Shown in pieces: positions 56,107 to 64,000 of a stretch of 64,000 nucleotides of DNA. This stretch comes from Kribbella sp. VKM Ac-2568. Lineage in GTDB: Bacteria; Actinomycetota; Actinomycetes; Propionibacteriales; Kribbellaceae. The notes under the pieces are model-generated. The model searched no databases and was not told where the DNA came from. It saw only the letters and a program-made list of their open reading frames with translations. A program made the position numbers and the translations under genes. The DNA lies in NCBI RefSeq assembly GCF_004345365.1, contig NZ_SLVF01000005.1:558001-622000 (forward strand). Direction: 5' to 3'. Each line of letters begins with the position of its first letter. The stretch's first letter is position 1.

Positions 56107-57141
56107 GTGACTGACTACGTAGCTGCCCAGGACCGGTACGACGACCAGATGACCTATCGGCGCAGTGGCCGCAGCGGACTCCAGCTGCCGGCGATCTCGC
56201 TGGGGCTCTGGCACAACTTCGGCGGCGACAAACCGCTCGACACGCAGCGGGACATCCTGCGCCGCGCGTTCGACCTCGGCGTCACCCACTTCGACCTGGC
56301 GAACAACTACGGCCCGCCGTACGGCTCGGCCGAGACCAATTTCGGCGGCCACTTCGCCCGCGACTTCAAGCCGTACCGCGACGAGCTGCTGATCTCCACC
56401 AAGGCCGGGTACGACATGTGGCCGGGCCCGTACGGCCAGGGCGGCGGCTCGCGCAAGTACCTGCTCGCCTCGCTCGACCAGTCGCTGGACCGGATGGGCC
56501 TGGACTACGTCGACATCTTCTACTCGCACCGCTTCGACCCGGACACCCCGCTCGAGGAGACGATGGGCGCGCTCGACGCCGCCGTCCGCTCCGGCAAGGC
56601 GCTGTACGCCGGCATCTCGTCGTACTCCGCGCAGAAGACCCGCGAGGCGCACCGGATCCTCGAGGAGCTCGGCACGCCCCTGCTGATCCACCAGCCGTCG
56701 TACTCGATGCTGAACCGGTGGATCGAGGAGGACCTGCTCGACGCCGTCGGTGAGCTGGGGGTCGGCGTGATCGCCTTCTCCCCGCTGGCGCAGGGTCTGC
56801 TGACCGACCGGTACCTCAACGGCGTACCGGAGGGCTCCCGCGCCTCGCAGGGCAAGTCGCTCAGCACCGACATGCTGACCGAGGAGACCCTCAAGCACGT
56901 CCGTGCGCTGGCCGAGATCGCCCAGCAGCGCGGCCAGTCCGTCGCCCAGCTCGCCCTGGCCTGGACGCTGCGCGACCACCGGGTCACCAGCGCCCTGATC
57001 GGCGCCTCCAGCGTCGCCCAGCTGGAGAACAGCCTCGCCGCGGTGAAGAACCTGAAGTTCACCCAGGAGGAGCTGGACGCGATCGACGCCGACGCCGTCG
57101 AGGCCGGCATCAATCTGTGGAAGAAGAGCTCCGACAACTGA
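56107..57141 (+). CDS. Aldo/keto reductase (YghZ/GAP-reductase-like)
   Basis: This 344-residue NADPH enzyme is a TIM barrel: HFDLANNYGPPYG, ISTKAGYDMWPGPYG, YVDIFYSHRFDP and IGASSVAQLENSL. These segments match the L-glyceraldehyde-3-phosphate reductase branch (YghZ/MgrA). GTG 56107 gives the family start. Confidence 0.92.
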   Translation: MTDYVAAQDRYDDQMTYRRSGRSGLQLPAISLGLWHNFGGDKPLDTQRDILRRAFDLGVTHFDLANNYGPPYGSAETNFGGHFARDFKPYRDELLISTKAGYDMWPGPYGQGGGSRKYLLASLDQSLDRMGLDYVDIFYSHRFDPDTPLEETMGALDAAVRSGKALYAGISSYSAQKTREAHRILEELGTPLLIHQPSYSMLNRWIEEDLLDAVGELGVGVIAFSPLAQGLLTDRYLNGVPEGSRASQGKSLSTDMLTEETLKHVRALAEIAQQRGQSVAQLALAWTLRDHRVTSALIGASSVAQLENSLAAVKNLKFTQEELDAIDADAVEAGINLWKKSSDN

Positions 57142-57291
57142 GCCACGGGGTCCGGCATCAGGACACCCAGTCACGCTGCGAGGCACGATCCACGCCTGAA
57201 GCTGTCGGTTCGGTTACGGACTGTGCCGGTGCGGTTGCATCGGCGCAGCCCGCGGCGCACGCTGGGAGGAACCCCCCAGGAGGTGGTTGCG

Positions 57292-57939
57292 ATGACCGCT
57301 TCGACTCTCGAACTGGCCCTCACTTACGAACACGCGAAGATCCGGGAACTCGCCGCTCCCGCCCAGGAACCGGAAGCCTCGAGGCCGGACCGACGGCACG
57401 AGACCGACTGGTTCTACGCCATCGCCGCTCAGCATCTGGCCGCCGCCGAGGACGTCCTGCTACCGCACGTCCGCCGGCTCCCCGACGGGCGCGTCCTGGT
57501 CACCACGTACGTCGGCAACGCCCGTCAGCTCGAGCGCTCCCTCCGGTTCCTCAAGGCCCGCCAGTACGGCGACAGCCGGGTACTCCACCTGCATCCGGAG
57601 CACGTCTGGCGGGTGGTCGAACGGCTCCTGACCGAGCACGAACTGCTCGAAGCGGAGTACAGCCGGATGCTCGGCGAGGAGATGGACAGCGACCACGTCA
57701 GCTCCTTGACCGAGGAGCTCCTCAGCGCCGAGGAAGTGGCGCCGACCCGGGCCCATCCGTTCTCGCCGCACACCGGGACGGCCGGGCGGCTGGCCCACCG
57801 GATGTGGCGGATCGCGGACAATGCCTGGGACAGCGCGGAGGGACGCGTCGTCCCGACGAAGTACCACGTGCACCCCAAGCGGGACTCGGCGCTGTCGCAC
57901 TACCTGCGCGGCACCCCGATCGACGAGGACCAGGGCTGA
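57292..57939 (+). CDS. Helical protein, possible hemerythrin-like fold
   Basis: This 215-residue protein has LALTYEHAKIRELAA, AIAAQHLAAAEDVLLPHVRR and LLTEHELLEAEYSRML, which place His and Glu as in HHE hemerythrin domains. The match is weak because some ligand positions are not obvious. AGGAGG precedes ATG 57292. It faces the tandem hairpin region. Confidence 0.6.
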   Translation: MTASTLELALTYEHAKIRELAAPAQEPEASRPDRRHETDWFYAIAAQHLAAAEDVLLPHVRRLPDGRVLVTTYVGNARQLERSLRFLKARQYGDSRVLHLHPEHVWRVVERLLTEHELLEAEYSRMLGEEMDSDHVSSLTEELLSAEEVAPTRAHPFSPHTGTAGRLAHRMWRIADNAWDSAEGRVVPTKYHVHPKRDSALSHYLRGTPIDEDQG

Positions 57940-57995
57940 AACGACCGGGCCCCCGCCGCCGGATGCCTCCGACGGCGCGGGCCCGACCTGGAAAC

Positions 57996-58109
57996 CCTCC
58001 CCCACTGCGCCTGGTTGTGGGGGTGGGCCTTGGTTCCCGCCTCCGCTGCGCCTGGTGTGCGGAGGTGGGACCTGCGCCCTCCCCCGCTGCGCCTGATGTG
58101 CGGGGGAGG
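57996..58109. repeat. Three tandem stem-loops with a conserved loop
   Basis: Stem 1 at 57996-58026 pairs CCTCCCCCAC with GTGGGGGTGG (one mismatch), loop TGCGCCTGGTT. Stem 2 at 58040-58065 pairs CCTCCGC with GCGGAGG, loop TGCGCCTGGTGT. Stem 3 at 58078-58109 pairs CCTCCCCCGC with GCGGGGGAGG, loop TGCGCCTGATGT. Loops are conserved while stems differ but still pair, which suggests selection on structure. The array lies between convergent genes and could act as a multi-part terminator. Confidence 0.85.
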
Positions 58110-58121
58110 ACGGATCGTGGG

Positions 58122-60254
58122 TCACTTCAAAGCGTCGAGCGCCTTCTGTGAGCCGGGGTGCAGCGGCACCGGGTCGGTCTTGGCCGCGTTGTCCAGGGTG
58201 ATGTCCTTCGCCGCCACGTTCACCTGGACCAGCGCGTCCTTGTTGTCGTAGATCACCTTGGTCAGCTTCTCGGCCAGCTCATCCGGCATGTTCTTCCGGA
58301 CCAGCAGCACGTTCGGCACGATGATCGTGGCCACGTCGGCGGGCTGCTTGTAGGCCGCCGCCGCAATGTTGCCCTGGGCATAGATCGTGCCGTACTTCGT
58401 CTGCAGTGGCTGCAGCAGGTCGGTGATCGGTATCAGTTTGACGTCCCTGCCGAGGCTCGTCATCAGATCGGTGATGCCGCCGGTGGGGATGCCGCCGGAC
58501 CAGACCAGCGCGTCGATCGAGCCGCTCTTCATCGCGTCGACCGACTCCGGCAGGCCGAGCCGCTGGGCGGTGACGTCGCGCGCCGGATCCACCTTGCCGC
58601 CGGTGATCGCGGACGTGGCGACGGCCGCCAGCGCGGTCGGCGGCGACACCTCGGACAGCACCGCGTAGTAGAAGATGAACATGTACGCCTCGGCCTGCGT
58701 GACGCCGAGCTGCACCAGTGCCGGCGCGATGATCACGGCGGCGATGATGAACGACGCCGTCACCGGCACTGCCAGACCGAGCACCAGTACCGCGAACGCG
58801 GCCAGCACCACCGTCAGGATCAGCACGACCGTCGGGTTGTCCGTCAGTCCCTTGGCCGCGTCCACGATGATCTCGGCCAGGTTCAGCCCGAGGCCGGTCT
58901 GGGTGGTCACCGCGACGATCACCCCGGCGGTCGCGCAGGTCGCCGCCACCGGCAGCACCGAACGGGTGCCCTGGGCAAGCGCCTTGAAAAACGGCCCGGC
59001 GGTGAGCCGGTGCTCGCGGTCCAGGAACGACAACCCGAACTGGATGATCACCGCGTACACCACGGCCTTGAACGGCGGCACGTCCACCGCCATGAAACCG
59101 ATGATCACGAACAGCGACAGGAAGTGGTAGCTGAACCTCATCAGCAGCTTCAGCGCCGACTGGGTGGACGGCTCGGCGGCCGTGGTCCCGTGCCGGCGGG
59201 CGTCCATCTCGATCGCCAGCAGGATGCCCAGGTAGTACAGGATCGTCGGGATCACCGCGTAGCCGAGCACGGTCAGATAGCTGACCTGCAGGAACTCCGC
59301 GATGATGAAGGCCGCCGCGCCGAGGGTCGGCGGTGACAGGATCGCGCCGATACCGGCCGCCGCGAGCATGCCACCCGCCGGTTCGGGTGGATACCCGGCG
59401 CGGCGCAGGATCGGCCAGGACACGGTGCCCAGCGAGACGGCCGTCGCCGTTCCCGAGCCGGACACGCTGCCGAGCAGGAATCCCGCCAGCGTGACGGTGC
59501 GGCCCGGCGCCGTACGGCTGCGTTTGAAGGCGGCGAAGGACAGGTCGATGAAGAACTTGCCGGCGCCGGAGTAGTCCAGGACCGCGCCGTAGATGGTGAA
59601 CAGCACGATGTAGCTGGCGGCGACGCTCAACGGGGTGCCGTAGAACCCGGCCGTGCCCATGGTGAACTGCGCGATGATCGCGTCGAAGTTGAATCCCTGG
59701 TGCGCCAGCGACCAGGTGTAGGGCAGATAGCCGCCGTAGTACGCGTACGCGATGAAGAGCAGGCTGACAACCGGCAGCACCCAGCCCGTCGTACGGCGAC
59801 AGGCCTCGAGCAGGAGCACCAACAACAGAGCCCCGGCGAGTACGTCGAGACCCGTCGGGGCCTGGCGTCGTTCGAGGAAGCCGTCGAAGTCGAACAGCGG
59901 GTAGACGCAGACCGCCAGTGCCAGCGCGGCGAGGACCCAGTCCGTGATCCCGGGATCGTCGGTGGCCCGGGCCTTGAACGGGTTCATGAAGGCGGGCACC
60001 CGCCAGCCCCGATAGCACAACAAAGTGACCGGGAGGACGGCTGCGAGAAAGATCACTAAATAGAACTGGGTTCCGGCGGACAACGGGAAGAACACCTGCA
60101 GCAGCACACCGACGCTGATCACGGCACACCACGCGGAGATCGCCCGGTCCAGGGAAGGACTGAGCCGCCGAGCGGGCTTTTCCTGCTCGTACTCGGCTAG
60201 TTCGGACTCGGAGAGCGTGGCTGCGCCACCCCCCGTAGATATACCGACAGTCAT
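58122..60254 (-). CDS. TRAP transporter permease fused to C-terminal half of a TAXI binding protein
   Basis: This 710-residue protein has residues 1-553 matching the fused DctQ-DctM TRAP permease of the TAXI type, with many helices and FLLGSVSGSGTATAVSLGTV, GIGAILSPPTLGAAAF and SEVSPPTALAAVATSAITGG. The permease stops about 100 residues early, before the last helices. Residues 554-710 then follow in frame with no stop and match the C-terminal lobe of a TAXI solute-binding protein (LGLPESVDAMKSGSIDALVW ... SGGIPTGGITDL, GTIYAQGNIAAAAYKQPADV). The junction is near 58596. AGGAGG precedes ATG 60254. Transport activity is doubtful in this form; a deletion between adjacent genes is the simplest explanation. 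Confidence 0.88.
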   Translation of the reverse strand: MTVGISTGGGAATLSESELAEYEQEKPARRLSPSLDRAISAWCAVISVGVLLQVFFPLSAGTQFYLVIFLAAVLPVTLLCYRGWRVPAFMNPFKARATDDPGITDWVLAALALAVCVYPLFDFDGFLERRQAPTGLDVLAGALLLVLLLEACRRTTGWVLPVVSLLFIAYAYYGGYLPYTWSLAHQGFNFDAIIAQFTMGTAGFYGTPLSVAASYIVLFTIYGAVLDYSGAGKFFIDLSFAAFKRSRTAPGRTVTLAGFLLGSVSGSGTATAVSLGTVSWPILRRAGYPPEPAGGMLAAAGIGAILSPPTLGAAAFIIAEFLQVSYLTVLGYAVIPTILYYLGILLAIEMDARRHGTTAAEPSTQSALKLLMRFSYHFLSLFVIIGFMAVDVPPFKAVVYAVIIQFGLSFLDREHRLTAGPFFKALAQGTRSVLPVAATCATAGVIVAVTTQTGLGLNLAEIIVDAAKGLTDNPTVVLILTVVLAAFAVLVLGLAVPVTASFIIAAVIIAPALVQLGVTQAEAYMFIFYYAVLSEVSPPTALAAVATSAITGGKVDPARDVTAQRLGLPESVDAMKSGSIDALVWSGGIPTGGITDLMTSLGRDVKLIPITDLLQPLQTKYGTIYAQGNIAAAAYKQPADVATIIVPNVLLVRKNMPDELAEKLTKVIYDNKDALVQVNVAAKDITLDNAAKTDPVPLHPGSQKALDALK

Positions 60255-60371
60255 CGACCGGTTCCCTCCTGTGTCCGAAGATTAGTGTTGACGACCACGC
60301 CATGGAGTCGCGTGATTACGTCTTTACCAAGATCTGACACACATGAAGCTCTCCTGCCCTACGATCACGGC

Positions 60372-61037
60372 ATGAGCGGCGCCGTCAGGATTCTGTTGGT
60401 CGAGGACGATCTAGATATCGCGAACGCTCTGATACCTGCGCTGCGCCGATACGGGCTGATGGTGACGCACGTCCGGACCGCCGCGGACGCCCTCGCGGCG
60501 GACCCCGGCGACCTGGTCCTGCTGGACCTCGGACTGCCCGACGGCGACGGCATCAACGTGTGCCGGCAGATCCGCACGGTGTCAGACGTCCCGGTGATCG
60601 CAGTGACCGCGCGAGGTGAGGCGGCGGACCGGGTCCGCGGCCTGCGCAGCGGCGCGGACGACTATGTGGTGAAGCCCTTCGCCATCTCCGAGCTACTGGC
60701 CCGCATCGATGCTGTACTACGGCGTACCGGACTACTCCAACCCCGCCCCCGGGTGACAGTCGGCGACCTGACCGTGGACATCGAGGCACGCACCGTCCAG
60801 GTCGCGGACAAGCCCGTCAGCCTGACCCGCAAGGAGTTCGACGTGCTAGCTGTGCTGGCCGCTCACCACGGCCGGGTGGTCCCCCGCGAGCAGGTCGCCC
60901 TGTACGCCTGGCAGTCCGTCTTCGAGGCCTCGTCGCGGACCATGGACGTGCACGTCGCGAGCCTGCGGGCGAAGCTCGGCCGGCCCGAGCTCGTGCAGAC
61001 CATCCGCGGCGTCGGCTACCGCCTGGGTTCGGACTGA
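60372..61037 (+). CDS. OmpR-family response regulator of the TRAP-TAXI locus
   Basis: This 221-residue protein has a receiver with E11-D12-D13, phospho-acceptor D52 in LLDLGLPDGDG, T79 and K101. The winged helix LTRKEFDVLAVLAAHHGRVV and MDVHVASLRAKLG follows. It starts at ATG 60372. It ends 3 nt before the kinase and is divergent from the TRAP permease gene, its probable target. Confidence 0.93.
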   Translation: MSGAVRILLVEDDLDIANALIPALRRYGLMVTHVRTAADALAADPGDLVLLDLGLPDGDGINVCRQIRTVSDVPVIAVTARGEAADRVRGLRSGADDYVVKPFAISELLARIDAVLRRTGLLQPRPRVTVGDLTVDIEARTVQVADKPVSLTRKEFDVLAVLAAHHGRVVPREQVALYAWQSVFEASSRTMDVHVASLRAKLGRPELVQTIRGVGYRLGSD

Positions 61038-61040
61038 CCG

Positions 61041-62411
61041 TTGCGTCGTCGCCTACTGCAGTCCCTTGTCCCGATGGTCATCGTCCTGGCCATCTTCGCC
61101 GCGGTGCCGCTGGCGAACTTCATCGCCACCGGCACGTCCCGCACGCTCTTCCTGTCCCGCAGCAACGACGCGGACTGGTTCGCCACGATGGCGGAGGGAC
61201 CACTGCAGTCGGGCGACATCGCCAACCTGCGCGAGCTGGCGGTCCGGTACCACCAGCTCTACAACACGCCCGTGTTCGTCGTCGACGTCGACCGCCGGGT
61301 GATTGCGACCTCGCGGTCCGGCGTCGTGGTCGCGGAGCCGGACATCAAGATCGCCCTGGACAGCACACTGGCCGGCCGGCTTCCAACCGAGCCGCCCGCG
61401 CTGTGGCCCTGGCGCTCCGGCGAGATGGTGGTGGCCCGTCCGGTCGTCAACAACGGCCGCGTCCTCGGTGCGGCGGTGCTGCGAGTGCCGACCGAGAACG
61501 CCCGCGACGACGTGCAGCGCGGTCTGCTGCTGCTGCTCGGCGGTCTGCTGATCAGCATCGGAGCCGTTGTCATCGGCAGCGTTCGCCCGGTCACGCGCTG
61601 GGTGCTGCGGCCGCTGAACGACCTCGACAACGCGACCCACCAGGTCACCCGCGGCGCGCTGGACACCCGGGTCTCCACGGACGGCCGCGCACCGGAGCTC
61701 CGAAGACTCGGGGACAGCTTCAACTCGATGGCGCTCAGCCTGCACCAGGCCCGCCAGCGCGAGCGGGAGTTCGTCGCCGACGCGTCACACCAGCTCCGTA
61801 CTCCGCTCACCTCGGCCCGGATCCACATCGAGGGCCTGTCCCGGCTGTCCCCCACCGCCCGCTTCGCCCTCAGCGACATCGACCGGCTCGGCCGGATCGT
61901 GCAGCGGCTCTCCCGGCTGGCCGGCTCGGACCGCCCAGGTGATGTCGAGGGCAGCGAAGAGCCACTGGACCTGGCCCAGGCCGTCAAGGAGCGGCTGGTC
62001 GGCTGGAAGGCCGTCTACGCCGCCGACGACCTGGAACTGATCATCGGCGAGATGGTGCCCGGCGGCGTCGCCCCCGAGCTCGAGGTGGACGACATCCTCG
62101 ACGTGCTGCTCGACAACGCCTCGAAGTACGGCGCTCCGCCGGTGGAGGTGTCCGTCCTGCGGGACGGCACCGAGGTGGTCCTCGCGGTCCGCGACCACGG
62201 TCTCGGACTCGGCTCGCGTGACCTCAAGAAGGTCGGCGACCGCTTCTGGCGCAGCGCCCACCACCGGGAGATGCCCGGTACGGGTCTGGGCCTGGCCATC
62301 GTCCGCTCCGAGGCCGCCCGCGTCGGCGGCCGGGTGGTGGCTCGCCCACCCATCGGCGGCGGCCTCGTGATCGAGGTCCGCGTCCCCCTGATCGACGACT
62401 ACGAGCTCTAG
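61041..62411 (+). CDS. Sensor histidine kinase of the TRAP-TAXI locus
   Basis: This is a 456-residue kinase with an N-terminal helix (about 8-30), an extracytoplasmic domain (about 31-155), a second helix (158-180), HAMP, H box FVADASHQLRTPLTS with H250, N box VLLDNASKYG and G box GTGLGLAIV. It starts at TTG 61041, 3 nt after the regulator stop. The sensor domain suggests direct sensing of a solute. Confidence 0.92.
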   Translation: MRRRLLQSLVPMVIVLAIFAAVPLANFIATGTSRTLFLSRSNDADWFATMAEGPLQSGDIANLRELAVRYHQLYNTPVFVVDVDRRVIATSRSGVVVAEPDIKIALDSTLAGRLPTEPPALWPWRSGEMVVARPVVNNGRVLGAAVLRVPTENARDDVQRGLLLLLGGLLISIGAVVIGSVRPVTRWVLRPLNDLDNATHQVTRGALDTRVSTDGRAPELRRLGDSFNSMALSLHQARQREREFVADASHQLRTPLTSARIHIEGLSRLSPTARFALSDIDRLGRIVQRLSRLAGSDRPGDVEGSEEPLDLAQAVKERLVGWKAVYAADDLELIIGEMVPGGVAPELEVDDILDVLLDNASKYGAPPVEVSVLRDGTEVVLAVRDHGLGLGSRDLKKVGDRFWRSAHHREMPGTGLGLAIVRSEAARVGGRVVARPPIGGGLVIEVRVPLIDDYEL

Positions 62412-62419
62412 CGTCCCAC

Positions 62420-63421
62420 TCAGATGTGGTTGGTGCGGTACCAGCGTTCGGCGGCGTTGTGGAGCGGGATCGGCATGGTGGCGATCGCGGAGCGGGCGTC
62501 GAGGGAGCCTGCTTCGGGGTGCACGGCCATCAGGTCGGTCTGGCGGCGGAACATCGTGTTCAGCGTCCACCAGGCCCAGGAGTCGGACAGGCCACGGCGG
62601 GCCAGCAGGTAGTTCGGCACCGCGAGAGTCGGGACCGCGCTCGCCACCTGGTAGATCGACGGCGGGATCGACGACAGGACATAGCCGCCGAAACGCTTCA
62701 GGGCGATCATCTCCGCCACCGGGCCGATGTCGACCAGCCGGAACCCGATGTCCTTCTGCAGGCCCTTGATCGGGTCGGTGGGCAGACCACCGCTCCAGAT
62801 CATCGCGTCGATGCCGTTGCTGGTGGCCGGGTCCTTCGCCAGCGCCTTGGCCCGCAGCGCCGCGACCGACTCCTGCAGGCCGAGCATCCTCGGCCTTATC
62901 TTGACCTTGGCGGTGCTGAGGATCCGGTTCGCCACCACCCTGGTGCCGGAGTTCGGCGGCCCGACGCTGACCACGCGGCCGGCCAGGTCCTTCAGCGAGA
63001 AGATGTCTGAGGCGATCGGGACGACGATGTGCACGTAGTTGTCGTAGGTCCGGGCCAGCGCGGTGAAGCGGAGCGCGCCGCTCGAGAACGTCTCCACGCC
63101 CTCGTAGGCGTCCAGGGCACAGTCGGACAGCGAGAAGGCTATGTCGGCCTTGTCGGCCGCCAGCATCTTGAGGTTCTCCACCGAGCCCTCGGTGAGCAGC
63201 GGCTGCATGGTCACCCCGGTCACCTCGGTGACGAGCTTTGCCAACCCGGCACCGTAGATCGCGTACACGCCGCCCGCGTTCCCCGTCGCGAACCTGCCCG
63301 GCTCAGCCGGAGCCGGCTCAGCCGACTTCCCGCGGGAGCATCCCGGCGTCACCAGAGCCGCGGCTGCCGCAGCTCCGAGTCCGAGCACACTACGGCGATT
63401 CATCAGGCGGGGACGATCCAT
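62420..63421 (-). CDS. TAXI-family TRAP solute-binding lipoprotein
   Basis: This is a 333-residue protein with a twin-arginine-like start (NRRSVLGLGAAAAAALVTPGC) and a probable acylated Cys. The TAXI fold has FATGNAGGVYAIYGAGLAKL, ADIAFSLSDCAL and the C-terminal lobe LGLQESVAALRAKAL ... IDAMIWSGGLPTDPIKGL. It aligns with the fused lobe of the permease protein but is a distinct copy. Likely the functional binding protein for this locus. ATG 63421 or ATG 63403 start. Confidence 0.9.
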   Translation of the reverse strand: MDRPRLMNRRSVLGLGAAAAAALVTPGCSRGKSAEPAPAEPGRFATGNAGGVYAIYGAGLAKLVTEVTGVTMQPLLTEGSVENLKMLAADKADIAFSLSDCALDAYEGVETFSSGALRFTALARTYDNYVHIVVPIASDIFSLKDLAGRVVSVGPPNSGTRVVANRILSTAKVKIRPRMLGLQESVAALRAKALAKDPATSNGIDAMIWSGGLPTDPIKGLQKDIGFRLVDIGPVAEMIALKRFGGYVLSSIPPSIYQVASAVPTLAVPNYLLARRGLSDSWAWWTLNTMFRRQTDLMAVHPEAGSLDARSAIATMPIPLHNAAERWYRTNHI

Positions 63422-63639
63422 AGGGGACAACTTAGAGGTCAACCGGTCCGAGTCGGTAGTCACTCCACTCCCACGCGTACTCACGGGGCCGGCGATTCTC
63501 TTGTACTGCGAGGCTGTGGTTCACCACCTGCCCAGAGCGGGACACCCCCAGGCCGTCCTGATTCCTGTCCGGATAGTGGCATGGAAGTGCTACTCGCGGG
63601 GCTGGGACAGACAGCGTCTGGACGGGTCTGGGGTGGATG

Positions 63640-63653
63640 TGACAGCGTTGTCA
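63640..63653 (+). promoter_or_regulatory. Candidate LacI-type operator upstream of the alpha-mannosidase
   Basis: TGACAGCGTTGTCA is nearly palindromic around a central CG, like many actinobacterial LacI-family sites (TGACAACGCTGTCA type). It lies 50 bp before the GH38 start. Confidence 0.5.
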
Positions 63654-63702
63654 TCGCGTCGGCCGTCAGGCCGCGGAGAAACCGTCATCGGAGGATGATT
63701 TC

Positions 63703-64000
63703 GTGCACGACGACCGATCACTCATCGAGGAGCGGCTGGGGCGCGCCCTGCGGGAGCGGATCCGCCCCGCGATCTACGGCGCCGCCGTACCGCTGGACAT
63801 CAAGGTGTGGCACGCGCCTGGTGAACCGGTACCGCCCGCCGAAGCACTCGCCGCGACCTACGAGCCGGCCGAGATCGGGCTGCCCTGGGGCCCCGCCTGG
63901 GGTACCGCGTGGTTCCACTTCAGCGGCCAGGTGCCGGCCGAGTGGGCCGGGCAGGAGATCGAGGCCGTGATCGACCTCGGCTTCAGCGGCGGCCCGGGCT
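63703..64000 (+). CDS. GH38 alpha-mannosidase, 3'-truncated by window edge
   Basis: This GTG-started frame runs open to the window end: VHDDRSLIEERLGRALRERI, ..., IGLPWGPAWGTAWFHFSGQV. The last block is the N-terminal beta domain of actinobacterial alpha-mannosidases. GGAGG precedes GTG 63703. The catalytic domain lies beyond the window. Confidence 0.85.
   Translation, partial: MHDDRSLIEERLGRALRERIRPAIYGAAVPLDIKVWHAPGEPVPPAEALAATYEPAEIGLPWGPAWGTAWFHFSGQVPAEWAGQEIEAVIDLGFSGGPG

Noticed and set aside
58158..59336. 392-residue His/Arg-rich frame opposite the TRAP permease
   Set aside because: It is a shadow of membrane-protein codons with no start site.
58279..60303. Second long minus-strand frame over the TRAP gene
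   Set aside because: It is Arg/Gly/Pro-rich, out of frame with the recognised permease, and contains no family motif.

Overview
The window is a 64 kb piece of a high-GC actinobacterial chromosome. Frequent GTG and TTG starts, a mycothiol synthase (mshD), a GlnR-type nitrogen regulator, the sseA/sseC sulfurtransferase pair with a Cys-containing leader peptide, a PHO-box-driven pstSCAB operon and several Q/G/P-rich RDD proteins point to Actinomycetes. The gene set and style resemble Propionibacteriales, most likely Kribbella or a relative; this genus-level guess is inference. No tRNA, rRNA, phage, insertion sequence or CRISPR array was seen. Both ends cut genes: a luciferase-like oxidoreductase on the left and a GH38 alpha-mannosidase on the right.

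Layout. 1-5 kb: oxidoreductase tail, C4-dicarboxylate carrier DctA with a divergent two-component system, nitrobindin-like protein, DsrE-like protein. 5-11 kb: a coupled pair with a very acidic, repeat-rich protein, a membrane-anchored molybdopterin oxidoreductase with a membrane partner, a BKACE enzyme, dtd. 11-18.3 kb: secreted choice-of-anchor-like protein, a sulfur operon (leader peptide, DUF4395, sseA, sseC), RDD protein, thioredoxin-like protein, a frameshifted secreted-enzyme remnant, arfB, a MoaD/ThiS protein and glnR. 18.5-28.4 kb: secreted 5'-nucleotidase, mshD, a lipoprotein/PKD pair, esterase, polyphosphate kinase with a MutT1-like Nudix hydrolase, bifunctional nuclease. 28.5-36 kb: PHO box, pstSCAB, then a row of PGQYGQ-repeat membrane proteins. 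36-48.7 kb: SatD-like regulator pair, thiC with TPP riboswitch, acyltransferase, Pit phosphate carrier with DUF47 partner, a MarR/GH3/DUF202 operon, EamA exporter with divergent TetR, ion channel, thioesterase. 48.8-58 kb: PLP decarboxylase, fasciclin lipoprotein, a second membrane-anchored molybdopterin oxidoreductase, flavin reductase, kinase-like protein, aldo/keto reductase, a hemerythrin-like candidate. 58-64 kb: a TRAP-TAXI transport locus with its own two-component system and binding protein, then the alpha-mannosidase.

Themes. Phosphorus handling recurs: secreted 5'-nucleotidase, ppk, pstSCAB behind a PHO box, and Pit with DUF47. Sulfur and molybdenum chemistry also recurs: the sulfurtransferase operon, thioredoxin, a MoaD/ThiS protein and two sulfite-oxidase-fold enzymes with different membrane anchors. 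The observations most worth checking are a TRAP permease fused in frame to the C-terminal half of a TAXI binding protein (58.1-60.3 kb), three tandem stem-loops with a conserved loop and differing stems (about 58.0-58.1 kb), and the leader peptide with a possible Shine-Dalgarno-sequestering hairpin ahead of the sulfur operon (14.3-14.5 kb).
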